43,031 nt of DNA from Marinilabiliaceae bacterium. Lineage in GTDB: Bacteria; Bacteroidota; Bacteroidia; Bacteroidales; Marinilabiliaceae. Positions 15,931 to 23,306 of the stretch are shown piece by piece. The notes below the pieces were generated by a model that made no database searches, was not told where the DNA came from, and worked only from the letters and a program-made list of their open reading frames with translations. Numbering within the stretch: position 1 is the stretch's first letter; each line of letters opens with the position of its first letter. Where the stretch lies: assembly GCA_016342595.1 (NCBI GenBank), contig JAEINY010000020.1:1-43031 (forward strand). Direction: 5' to 3'. The translations under genes were made by a program, and so were the position numbers.

Positions 15931-17391
15931 ATGAAACGACTAATAACTCTTTCAATCATTCTAGGATCCTATTTTTTTGTGCTTACGGCTCAAACACGGC
16001 TTAACAAATACTATCCGCTAGAGGATCCCATAGTTCAAGAAAATCTGGATAAGTGGCGCGATCAGAAATTCGGTTTGTTCATGCATTGGGGACCCTATAG
16101 CCAATGGGGTATTGTGGAGTCATGGGCCTTATGTGCCGAAGACGAGGACTGGTGTAGAAGAGAGATTCCGGATTATGAGGATTTTAAAAGAGATTATGAA
16201 AATCTGAAAACCACTTTTAATCCCGTTCAATTTAACCCGGAGAAATGGGCCAAAGCAGCTAAAGAAGCAGGTATGCGTTACATGGTTTTTACAACCAAGC
16301 ATCACGATGGTTTTAATATGTTTGACACCCAATTGTCGGATTATAAAATTACTTCCCGGGAATGTCCCTTTCACAGTCATCCTAAAGCTGATGTGACGAA
16401 AGAAATATTCAAAGAATTTCAGGCTGAAGATTTCATGATAGGGGCTTATCTCTCAAAACCAGATTGGAACAACGAAAATTTCTGGTGGCCCAATTATGCG
16501 ACACCTGACCGTAACGTTAATTACAGTATTGAAAAATATCCTGATCGCTGGCAGGCCTATGTGGATTTCTTTCATGGACAGGTGGATGAATTAATGACCA
16601 ATTACGGGCAGGTAGATATATTATGGATGGATGGTGGATGGGTAAGACCGCTGACGAAAGGACAAAAGAAATTGATCAATTTCATCAACGGGCTCTTCTT
16701 AAAAAGTGGTTACACACAATTAAATATCCCCCAGGACCAGGATCTCAAAATTGCTGAGATGTCTGTGAAGGCAAGGAAGAAACAACCAGGATTAATTGTG
16801 GTTGACCGCCATATAGAAGGCCCGGATGAAAACTACCTGACTCCCGAACAATTCATTCCCGACCGGTATTTTGAAGAGCCCTGGGAATCGTGCATCACGA
16901 TGGGAGGCTCCTGGTCTTATAATCCTAAGGATACCTATAAGCCTGCAAGAAATGTTATCCATATGTTATGCGATGTCGTGTCGAAAAATGGAAGCTTACT
17001 CCTTAATGTAGGTCCTGGTCCGGAAGGCACCTGGCCGGAGGCCGTCTATGATCGCTTTACAGAGATCGGGAATTGGATGGATGTGAATAATACAGCTATC
17101 TATGGTACCTCAGGTAGAAAGAAATTTAGTGAAGGTAAATTGCGGTTTAGTATCTCGAAAGATGGAAGGCAGAATGCCATTTACCTGGCCGATGAAGGTG
17201 AAAGAGTTATGCCTTCAGTGATAGAGATTAAATCGCTTAAAGTGAAAAAGTCGAGTGTTATAAAACTATTAGGAGTGGATGAAAACCTGGAATGGGAAAA
17301 GAAAGGCGGGAAAGTACTGATTCACATTCCAGAAAAAGTAAGAAAAAATCCACCTTGTGAGTATGCCTGGACGTTTACCATTACAAAGTAA
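15931..17391 (+). CDS. GH29 alpha-L-fucosidase
   Basis: Third fucosidase, 486 residues, exported by a signal peptide (about 1-20, ending LTAQ). Family motifs are FGLFMHWGPYSQWG, TTKHHDGFNMF, the nucleophile motif ILWMDGGWV (Asp234), then NGSLLLNVGPGPEGTWP and a C-terminal beta-sandwich. A region with five acidic or Cys residues (WALCAEDEDWCRRE, about 65-75) follows the first motif and is not in the other two fucosidases here. The compact form fits GH29-A. The gene stands alone between a MITE-rich gap and the convergent sigma gene, whose stop lies 65 bp away. Its linkage preference is unknown, but its divergence from the two fucosidases at 1.3-5.0 kb suggests a different position on the same glycan. 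Confidence 0.94.
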   Translation: MKRLITLSIILGSYFFVLTAQTRLNKYYPLEDPIVQENLDKWRDQKFGLFMHWGPYSQWGIVESWALCAEDEDWCRREIPDYEDFKRDYENLKTTFNPVQFNPEKWAKAAKEAGMRYMVFTTKHHDGFNMFDTQLSDYKITSRECPFHSHPKADVTKEIFKEFQAEDFMIGAYLSKPDWNNENFWWPNYATPDRNVNYSIEKYPDRWQAYVDFFHGQVDELMTNYGQVDILWMDGGWVRPLTKGQKKLINFINGLFLKSGYTQLNIPQDQDLKIAEMSVKARKKQPGLIVVDRHIEGPDENYLTPEQFIPDRYFEEPWESCITMGGSWSYNPKDTYKPARNVIHMLCDVVSKNGSLLLNVGPGPEGTWPEAVYDRFTEIGNWMDVNNTAIYGTSGRKKFSEGKLRFSISKDGRQNAIYLADEGERVMPSVIEIKSLKVKKSSVIKLLGVDENLEWEKKGGKVLIHIPEKVRKNPPCEYAWTFTITK

Positions 17392-17456
17392 GGTGTCGAT
17401 TAAAGAATAGTGATTACTGTTTAAGATAGGAATTAAAATCCCCTTGACGAAGGGAA

Positions 17457-18032
17457 TCACATACAGAAAATTAAAATGTAGGAAATAATAAAAAATGTGA
17501 TTACAAGCTTTTTTTTGAGCATCTTCAATGCCCGGTATATCTGGGTTTCTACCGTTTTAGGAGAAATATTAAGAATTTTTCCGATTTCTTTATGCTTAAG
17601 TCCTTTCATGCGACTTAAAATAAAAACCTCGCGACACTGCTCTGGAAAATCTTCCATTGCATTATCAATAGCTTCTTTTAACTCATCTTCAAAAATCACT
17701 TCATAACCATCGTGATAGTTACCACTTCTATTAATAATTTCCGTCACATGTTTCTGCTTGACACGTTGTTTATTCAGATGATTAAGACAAGTATTATGAC
17801 AGGCCGACATCAGATAGGACTTGAAAGACTTTTTTATTTCCAATTTATGCCTGGATTCCCAAATATAAGTAAACACATCCTGAACCACATCCTGACATGC
17901 AGAGGGGTCATCGATTAAGTGACGGGCATAGTTATAAACCATTCGATAGTGTTTTTTATAGAGCACTTCAAAAGCTCCGACATCATCGTTGCTAACCTGC
18001 TTTATTAAATAGTCGTCTGGATTAAAAGTCAT
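17457..18032 (-). CDS. ECF sigma factor (FecI/RpoE-like), without adjacent FecR
   Basis: Intact 191-residue ECF sigma factor, expected to direct RNA polymerase to PUL promoters when released by an anti-sigma factor. Region 2 spans about residues 22-90 (YKKHYRMVYNYARHLI, CQDVVQDVFTYIWESR) and region 4 about 120-175 (FPEQCREVFILSRMKGLKHKEIGKILNISPKTVETQIYRALKML), followed by a hydrophobic tail of about 18 residues. It is a close paralog of the broken sigma gene at 5726-6237; aligned blocks are nearly the same. There is no FecR or SusC next to it: it is convergent with a GH29 and divergent from the GH97. The complete sequence makes it the likely working partner of the FecR at 6328, or of a distant one. 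The hydrophobic C-terminus is odd for a soluble sigma factor but occurs in this group. Confidence 0.92.
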   Translation of the reverse strand: MTFNPDDYLIKQVSNDDVGAFEVLYKKHYRMVYNYARHLIDDPSACQDVVQDVFTYIWESRHKLEIKKSFKSYLMSACHNTCLNHLNKQRVKQKHVTEIINRSGNYHDGYEVIFEDELKEAIDNAMEDFPEQCREVFILSRMKGLKHKEIGKILNISPKTVETQIYRALKMLKKKLVITFFIISYILIFCM

Positions 18033-18580
18033 CGCATGTGAAAAAATAGATGCACTTTAAATATAGTAAATTACTGATAATAATTACAAACTTATCTGCA
18101 AATATTGGTATCTTCACGCAAAGTACAAATGGTTTTTGTCTCTGAATATTTTCTGGTTTACCTGTCTAAATCCTGTAAATTTACTAACTACCAAGCACAC
18201 CTGTCCGACTTATTTTAGCACATAAAAAAACTTTAATATAGAACCTTTCTCGTATTTACATCTGAATAAAATTTTGATACATATCCTCAATAATGTCCTT
18301 CACATCTATTATCATCATGTTGTTCAAATTGAAATTCGTATCAACATCCTACTTGGGCTTCAATTAATAATGACACACTAATAATTGATAAAGTACTTAT
18401 CCGTTTCTATACATTGTAATGTGTAAATGATGGTAAATGAGTGTTTAGCGAGTGGGTAAATCTGTATTGTGACATGGATTGTAACAAATTCGGTTTCTTT
18501 TCTGAAGTAAGCACCGTAATTTTGATTGAATAATTATTTCAGATAATAATTCAATTTCAATCATCATAAAGAATACATTC
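18033..18580. other. Divergent promoter region between sigma factor and GH97 genes
   Basis: 548 bp with no gene. It separates divergent genes and carries a good candidate promoter for the GH97 gene (18494-18524). On the other strand, a TAAGTTTG (- strand, 18094-18087) matches the TAnnTTTG motif 55 bp upstream of the sigma start, with TTTG at 18122-18119; the 24-bp spacing is longer than normal, so that call is weak. Confidence 0.45.
18494..18524 (+). promoter_or_regulatory. Candidate Bacteroidetes-type promoter of the GH97 gene
   Basis: TAATTTTG at 18517-18524 fits TAnnTTTG exactly, and TTTC at 18494-18497 is one base off TTTG at the preferred 19-bp spacing. The GH97 start codon is 56 bp downstream. 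Confidence 0.5.
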
Positions 18581-20602
18581 ATGAAGACTTATTTACGGAT
18601 TCAAACAGTACTGCTCATTCTGCTTAGCCTGGTGGCATGTCATTCTGTTCAAAAGGATGATACATCCATTACTTCACCTGATGAAAAACTGGCCATAAAC
18701 TTTCAATTAGAAGAAGGTGTGCCCATGTATCATGTTTTATTCAACGAGGATACCCTCATCAAACCCTCTCGCCTGGGATTTGAGTTGAAAGACCAACCGG
18801 CATTGAAAGATCATTTTGAACTGATAACGGCAGAGATCTTACAAGCTGATCAAAGATGGGAACAGCCTTGGGGTGAGAATAAAACCATTCGTGATAACTA
18901 CAAGCAATTGAAAATTCAATTAAAGGAGACTACTGAGTTAGGTCGTTTATTAACGATTTATCTCAGAGCCTATAATGATGGCGTAGCCTTTCGCTATGAG
19001 TTTCCCGAACAAAAGAACCTGAAGGAGTTCATCATCATGGATGAATTAACTGAATTTGATGTGGTGGGTAATCCGGAAACCTGGTGGATTTGGGCCGATT
19101 ACAATACCTATGAGAAGCTCTATCAGAAAACATCCATGAACGAGGCTTCCTGGGTGGCTACTCCGGTAACCATGAAGACCGATAATAATGTACACATTAG
19201 TTTGCATGAAGCAGCCTTGACCGATTATGCCGGCATGACATTAAAGCAAAAGAAAGACGGAATTTATGAGGCTGAATTGACACCCTGGGCCAATGATGAT
19301 AAAGTACGTACATCAGCGCCCGTGAAAACGCCCTGGCGGACTATTCAAATCAGTTCTTCAGCCGCTGGATTAGTGGCGAGTGATTTGATTCTTAATCTCA
19401 ATGAACCCAATAAACTGGATGATACAGCATGGATTCAGCCCATGAAATACATTGGTATCTGGTGGGGCATGCACCTGGGTACTGAAACATGGTATCCCGG
19501 TTCAAGGCATGGAGCTACCACTGAAAACGCCATGGCTCACATTGATTTTGCAGCGGCTCATGATATCCGGGGATTGGTGATTGAGGGCTGGAATGACGGA
19601 TGGGAGAATTGGGGGGCCAAAGATGCCTTTGATCACATGACACCGGCCCGTGATTTTGATTTGAAGAAAGTGGCCGCTTATGCCAAAGAAAATGGTGTGA
19701 TGATCATCGGGCATCATGAAACGGGTGGTGATATCCCGGCTTATGAGAAATACATGGAAGCGGCTTTTAAGCAATGTCAGGAGTTGGGGATTCAAGCCGT
19801 GAAAACGGGTTATGCCGGTGGTATTTATCCGCGCGGTGAACATCATCACGGTCAATTTATGGTGCGTCATTACCGCAAAGTCATTGAAATAGCGGCCAAA
19901 TACCAGCTTATGCTCGATGTGCATGAACCCATCAAACCAACGGGTATTCGCCGCACCTGGCCCAACATGATGACACGCGAAGGTGTACGTGGCATGGAGT
20001 GGAATGCGTGGAGTGATGGTAATCCGGCTTCGCATACGGTGACTATTCCTTTCACCAGGGGATTGGGTGGCCCTACTGACTATACGCCGGGGACCTTTGA
20101 CCTGCTTTATAAAAATGCCGGTGAACGCGTGAAGTGGAATGCAGAGGATATCAGTCAAACCCGGACGCACACCACCTTGGCCAAGCAGTTGGCTAATTTT
20201 GTGATTCTATACAGTCCCTTGCAGATGGCCAGTGATCTGCCAAAACATTACAAAGGACATCCGGCCTTTCAGTTCATTAAAGATTTTAATGCCGATTGTG
20301 ATGAATCACGTGTTTTGAATGGTGAGGTGGGCGAGTACATTACCGTTGTTCGTCGAAGTGGCGACGATTGGTTTATGGGAGCAGCCTCCAATGAAGAGAT
20401 CAGGGCCTTTGAGGTGAAGCTGGATTTCCTGGATGCCAACATTTCATATACCGCACAGATCTATAAAGATGCGGATGATGCCCATTGGAAAACCAATCCA
20501 CAGGCTTATACCATCGAAACGAAAGAAGTCAATGCAGATACCACGCTAAGCATCCAACTAGCTGCAGGGGGTGGTCAGGCCATCCGCTTTGTGAAAAAGT
20601 AA
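18581..20602 (+). CDS. GH97 glycoside hydrolase, inverting (SusB-like) type
   Basis: Lipoprotein of 673 residues (lipobox SLVAC, Cys20) acting on alpha-glucosides or related alpha-linked sugars. The N-terminal beta-super-sandwich is followed by a (beta/alpha)8 barrel and a C-terminal beta-domain. Three glutamates stand in HHETGG (Glu380), DVHEPIKPTG (Glu449) and RGMEWNAW (Glu473). Their spacing of 69 and 24 residues equals that of SusB Glu439, Glu508 and Glu532, the two base residues and the acid of the inverting enzymes. The position that holds the Asp nucleophile in retaining GH97 enzymes reads KTGY here, with Gly. So inverting alpha-glucosidase-type chemistry is likely, rather than retaining alpha-galactosidase. 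It is a single-gene unit with its own candidate promoter, divergent from the sigma gene. Confidence 0.93.
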   Translation: MKTYLRIQTVLLILLSLVACHSVQKDDTSITSPDEKLAINFQLEEGVPMYHVLFNEDTLIKPSRLGFELKDQPALKDHFELITAEILQADQRWEQPWGENKTIRDNYKQLKIQLKETTELGRLLTIYLRAYNDGVAFRYEFPEQKNLKEFIIMDELTEFDVVGNPETWWIWADYNTYEKLYQKTSMNEASWVATPVTMKTDNNVHISLHEAALTDYAGMTLKQKKDGIYEAELTPWANDDKVRTSAPVKTPWRTIQISSSAAGLVASDLILNLNEPNKLDDTAWIQPMKYIGIWWGMHLGTETWYPGSRHGATTENAMAHIDFAAAHDIRGLVIEGWNDGWENWGAKDAFDHMTPARDFDLKKVAAYAKENGVMIIGHHETGGDIPAYEKYMEAAFKQCQELGIQAVKTGYAGGIYPRGEHHHGQFMVRHYRKVIEIAAKYQLMLDVHEPIKPTGIRRTWPNMMTREGVRGMEWNAWSDGNPASHTVTIPFTRGLGGPTDYTPGTFDLLYKNAGERVKWNAEDISQTRTHTTLAKQLANFVILYSPLQMASDLPKHYKGHPAFQFIKDFNADCDESRVLNGEVGEYITVVRRSGDDWFMGAASNEEIRAFEVKLDFLDANISYTAQIYKDADDAHWKTNPQAYTIETKEVNADTTLSIQLAAGGGQAIRFVKK

Positions 20603-21114
20603 TGGACGCGAATGAAGCGAATTGGAGAATTCATTTCGCGAATTGAAAATAGGGGACGAGATCTTTGCATTGCCATTCACATGAGAAAGTTAAAGAACAA
20701 TTCTGTAGGGATTAAATTTAATAGCCCGGGGTTTTAACCCCGGGTCTTAATCTGACATGAAAATGGCGCAATCACATTTTTAATTAGCCAGATGAATTAG
20801 TATGCGCCGAAAACCAGAAAGCTTCGGTTTTGTGTTTTTCTATAACCCCAAATCGGGCTAGATCATAAAAGTATAGCGCGAGCGAAGCCTTATGGAATTG
20901 TGATGGAATAGCCTGACTGTATTTGTGTTTTTTTAAAAAAAAGTGTTACAAAGAGAGCACAAAGTTCAGGAAATGGAAACGGTCACAGAGCCATTAAAAT
21001 TTAATGAAGAAGATTATTAATATCTTACTAATGAAAACACTCTGTGCCCTTATTGTTTTTGTTTTTCTCCGTAACTCTGTGTAACAATTTGATGAATTAT
21101 AAAAAAATAACAAA
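20603..21114. other. Intergenic region with REP-like palindrome
   Basis: 512 bp without a gene between two convergent genes. The main structure is a perfect hairpin CCCGGGGTT/AACCCCGGG (20725-20744), an intergenic palindrome type common in this phylum. A weaker AAAACC/GGTTTT pair lies near 20813-20830, and CACAAAG/CTCTGTG-type repeats lie at 20950-21085, like those inside the 15640 element. No T-run follows the main hairpin, so it is not a standard terminator. Confidence 0.5.
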
Positions 21115-21723
21115 TTATTTTTTCAAATAATCCGCCACCTCTTGATGCCCTTTTGAAACCGCAAAATCATAAGCAGATTCACCATCTACATCTACCATTG
21201 AGATATCGGCCCCTTTGTCAATTAACAGTTTTAGTACTTCTAATTGTCCTTCCGCTGCTGCCATCATCACAGCGGTCCATTTCTCCACATTGTCAGCAAT
21301 GTTTGGATCAGCTCCGGCATTTAAAAGTTCAGTGACAGTTGGTGTAAACGGTCCTGTGGAAGCAAACATCAATGCTGATCGGTTATTGGAATCGGTTTTG
21401 TTTACATCCGCCCCTTTTTCAATCAGCAGTTTTACAATGTGATGATGGCCGTTATAGGCAGCCAGCATCAGTCCTGTGCGCTGATTGGCATCTAATACAT
21501 TCACTTCTAATCCGTTTTCAAGAGCTGTCTCCACTTGGGCAATGTCTCCATCCAAGGCTGCCTTAAAAAAAGAATCCGGGTTCACCGCAGGCTGCGATTC
21601 GGTGACTGCTTGTTCCATAGTGGTTGAAGTGGTCTTAGCGGCTTTTTTTTTCGATGCCGATTGACAGCCAACAAGCATGAAGGCACTAATCATGCTAATA
21701 TAAATTGCATTTTGAATGTTCAT
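21115..21723 (-). CDS. Ankyrin-repeat lipoprotein
   Basis: A 202-residue lipoprotein (lipobox MLVGC, Cys20) with a Lys/Ala/Thr-rich linker (21-45) and then about five ankyrin repeats (about 48-200): DSFFKAALDGDIAQVETALENG, TGLMLAAYNGHHHIVKLLIEKGADVN, SALMFASTG...TELLNAGADPN, TAVMMAAAEGQLEVLKLLIDKGADI and SAYDFAVSKGHQEVADYLKK. It is probably a periplasmic protein-protein interaction module; no catalytic domain. It is downstream of and co-oriented with the PsiE-like gene, 162 bp apart, with a short 10-bp tandem repeat in between. Its partner is not evident. Ankyrin lipoproteins of this size are common in Bacteroidetes and are not specific to glycan use. Confidence 0.88.
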   Translation of the reverse strand: MNIQNAIYISMISAFMLVGCQSASKKKAAKTTSTTMEQAVTESQPAVNPDSFFKAALDGDIAQVETALENGLEVNVLDANQRTGLMLAAYNGHHHIVKLLIEKGADVNKTDSNNRSALMFASTGPFTPTVTELLNAGADPNIADNVEKWTAVMMAAAEGQLEVLKLLIDKGADISMVDVDGESAYDFAVSKGHQEVADYLKK

Positions 21724-21810
21724 ATAAATGTGTTTTTATGGTGTATTTGAAATCGTAATTCAACTATTAACGGTAAAAGTAAGGGAATAATTGTTAGCAG
21801 ATCACTATTT

Positions 21811-21845
21811 CCTTCCGGCTCCTTCCGGCTCCTTCCGGCTCCTTC
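21811..21845. repeat. 10-bp tandem repeat, three and a half units
   Basis: CCTTCCGGCT is repeated exactly three times, plus CCTTC, about 88 bp upstream of the ankyrin lipoprotein start. Exact short tandem repeats can change length by slippage and so alter promoter spacing; no promoter motif is recognised on either side. Confidence 0.8.
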
Positions 21846-21885
21846 AGTTGAGTCCTGTGTTAAGGTATTTTTGCAGGCAATAAAA

Positions 21886-22332
21886 TCAGTTATCCTTTAT
21901 TTTTTTGGATGGACTGGAACCTGTTTTTAATTTAATGTCTGCTTTCTTAATTAAAAAATAGGTGACGCCCAGCACCATCATCATGGCAGCCAGACTCAAT
22001 AATTCGTGGGTGCTATATTTATTGAAATCCCAAACAATCACTTTTCTGGCAATGGCTATGATGGCTACTAAAATGATGAATTCCACATGAACGATATCAT
22101 CCTTCAGATATGCTTTCACTGTTTCCAGAAGCTCCAGACCAATCAATAATACCAGAAACAGACTGAATAAATTCATTAATTCATTGGCATCAATATTAAA
22201 CATGGGAGTGGCTAATATCTCATCTTTTATGGTGAGTACAATATCGATAAACGCCAAAATGAGAATGACAGACATCACTGTTAAGATCCCACCAATTAAA
22301 AAGCGTTCCAGGTATTTTATAATTTTAATCAT
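21886..22332 (-). CDS. PsiE-family membrane protein
   Basis: A 148-residue integral membrane protein with four predicted helices (about 10-35, 50-72, 80-100 and 112-132) and a Lys/Ser-rich tail. The features LERFLIGGILTVMSVILILAFIDIV, LLIGLELLETVKAYL, HVEFIILVAIIAIARKVIVWD and a late LGVTYFLIKK match the PsiE (phosphate-starvation-inducible E) family. The biochemical role of that family is not established, so none is assigned. A TATATTTG box on the - strand (22395-22388), 56 bp before the ATG, fits a -7 promoter motif; the matching -33 element is poor. Confidence 0.82.
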   Translation of the reverse strand: MIKIIKYLERFLIGGILTVMSVILILAFIDIVLTIKDEILATPMFNIDANELMNLFSLFLVLLIGLELLETVKAYLKDDIVHVEFIILVAIIAIARKVIVWDFNKYSTHELLSLAAMMMVLGVTYFLIKKADIKLKTGSSPSKKIKDN

Positions 22333-22891
22333 AGACTGAAAGTGGTTGACAGCAGCGCGAATGCTGATGAATTAGTAATTCGATGCCCAAATATAAGCAA
22401 ATCCCTCAACTCCTCCCGAAAAGTATATAACCTGTTGCTTTATTCATGAAATACCTTTTTCAATATTCTCCCCATTTGGGGAGATCCCGGTTTACCGGGA
22501 GAGGGGCTTTTCGCCGTAATGTAATCGTTTAGCGTTCATTGCAATTGAGCGGGGGCTTTTTGTCTACTTTTTAGCTCGTGAAAAAGTAGAAGCCCGTGAA
22601 GCCTGTCCCGATTTTTTATCGGGAGCTTGAGCACTTATATGAAAAGAGTTGATTATGTATTGTAGAAGTTTAAATTGTGAAAAAGAACATGTGAAAATAA
22701 ATACCATAATTTACTATCTATTGCACTAGTATTGTGTTCAAAATTAATAGTTACACAAAGCTGCACGAAGAAAACACAGAGGGATACCGAGAGGATATCT
22801 TATGCCTCGCTCTATGGATGGTACAATACCCCTTTGTGACCGTTTCCTTTTCCTGAATTTTGCGCTCTCCTAAGACAGGAGCGTCAATAAA
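22333..22891. other. Structured intergenic segment with nested hairpins
   Basis: No gene is seen. Several perfect stems occur: CTCCCCATTTGGGGAG (22468-22483), TCCCGGTTTACCGGGA (22485-22500), TCTACTTTTT/AAAAAGTAGA (22563-22572 with 22581-22590) nested inside GGGCT/AGCCC, and TCCCGAT/ATCGGGA (22606-22624). The run ends with GGAGCTTGAGCA, like the tail of the 5630-5700 segment. A CACAAAG/CTCTGTG-type repeat follows near 22750-22850. These are probably members of dispersed intergenic repeat families. Confidence 0.5.
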
Positions 22892-23122
22892 AGGAATTCA
22901 TAAGTCGAGGTGAAAAATGTATGAGTCACCTAAAGGAATGTATGAGTCACGTGAAATAATGGACAAGTCACCTAAAGGAATGCATGAGTCACCTGGAGGA
23001 ATAGACAAGTCACCTAAAATAATGCATGAGTCACTTGAAATAATAGACAAGTCATAGGAAGGAATGGACAAGTCACCTGAAGGAATGCAAAAGTCATAGG
23101 AAGGAACTGGCATGTCATCGCT
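22892..23122. repeat. Tandem array of about eleven 21-bp units
   Basis: Successive 21-bp units follow the pattern GGAATGcATGAGTCACCTaaA or GGAATaGACAAGTCACCTaaA, with variation mainly at the first and last positions and an invariant AGTCA core. Because 21 is divisible by three, one - strand frame stays open for 76 codons with a seven-residue periodicity, but it has no ribosome site or plausible protein character. The array ends about 185 bp before the transglutaminase-like gene. Its 21-bp spacing is two DNA helical turns, so the AGTCA cores all face the same side of the helix. Confidence 0.8.
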
Positions 23123-23306
23123 GGGCATTCGTCAATTTTTCCCACAATGCCTGATAACACTCAATTAGAGTGGAATGTTTTTTGAATGATTATAAATCCC
23201 TGTTGCAAAAAATCAGATTAGGATGGGGAAATAACCACAGTTTTGTCAAAAATGATCTAATTTAGTAAGTCCATAAAAGGAAAATCTGACTGATAAAAGC
23301 AACGAT

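Noticed and set aside
19502-20170. A 222-codon frame antisense to the GH97 gene
   Set aside because: The + strand frame holds all GH97 motifs; the antisense frame is a codon-usage shadow.
22898-23128. A 76-codon - strand frame with seven-residue periodicity
   Set aside because: The periodicity comes from the 21-bp DNA repeat, which cannot produce stops; the sequence is not protein-like.
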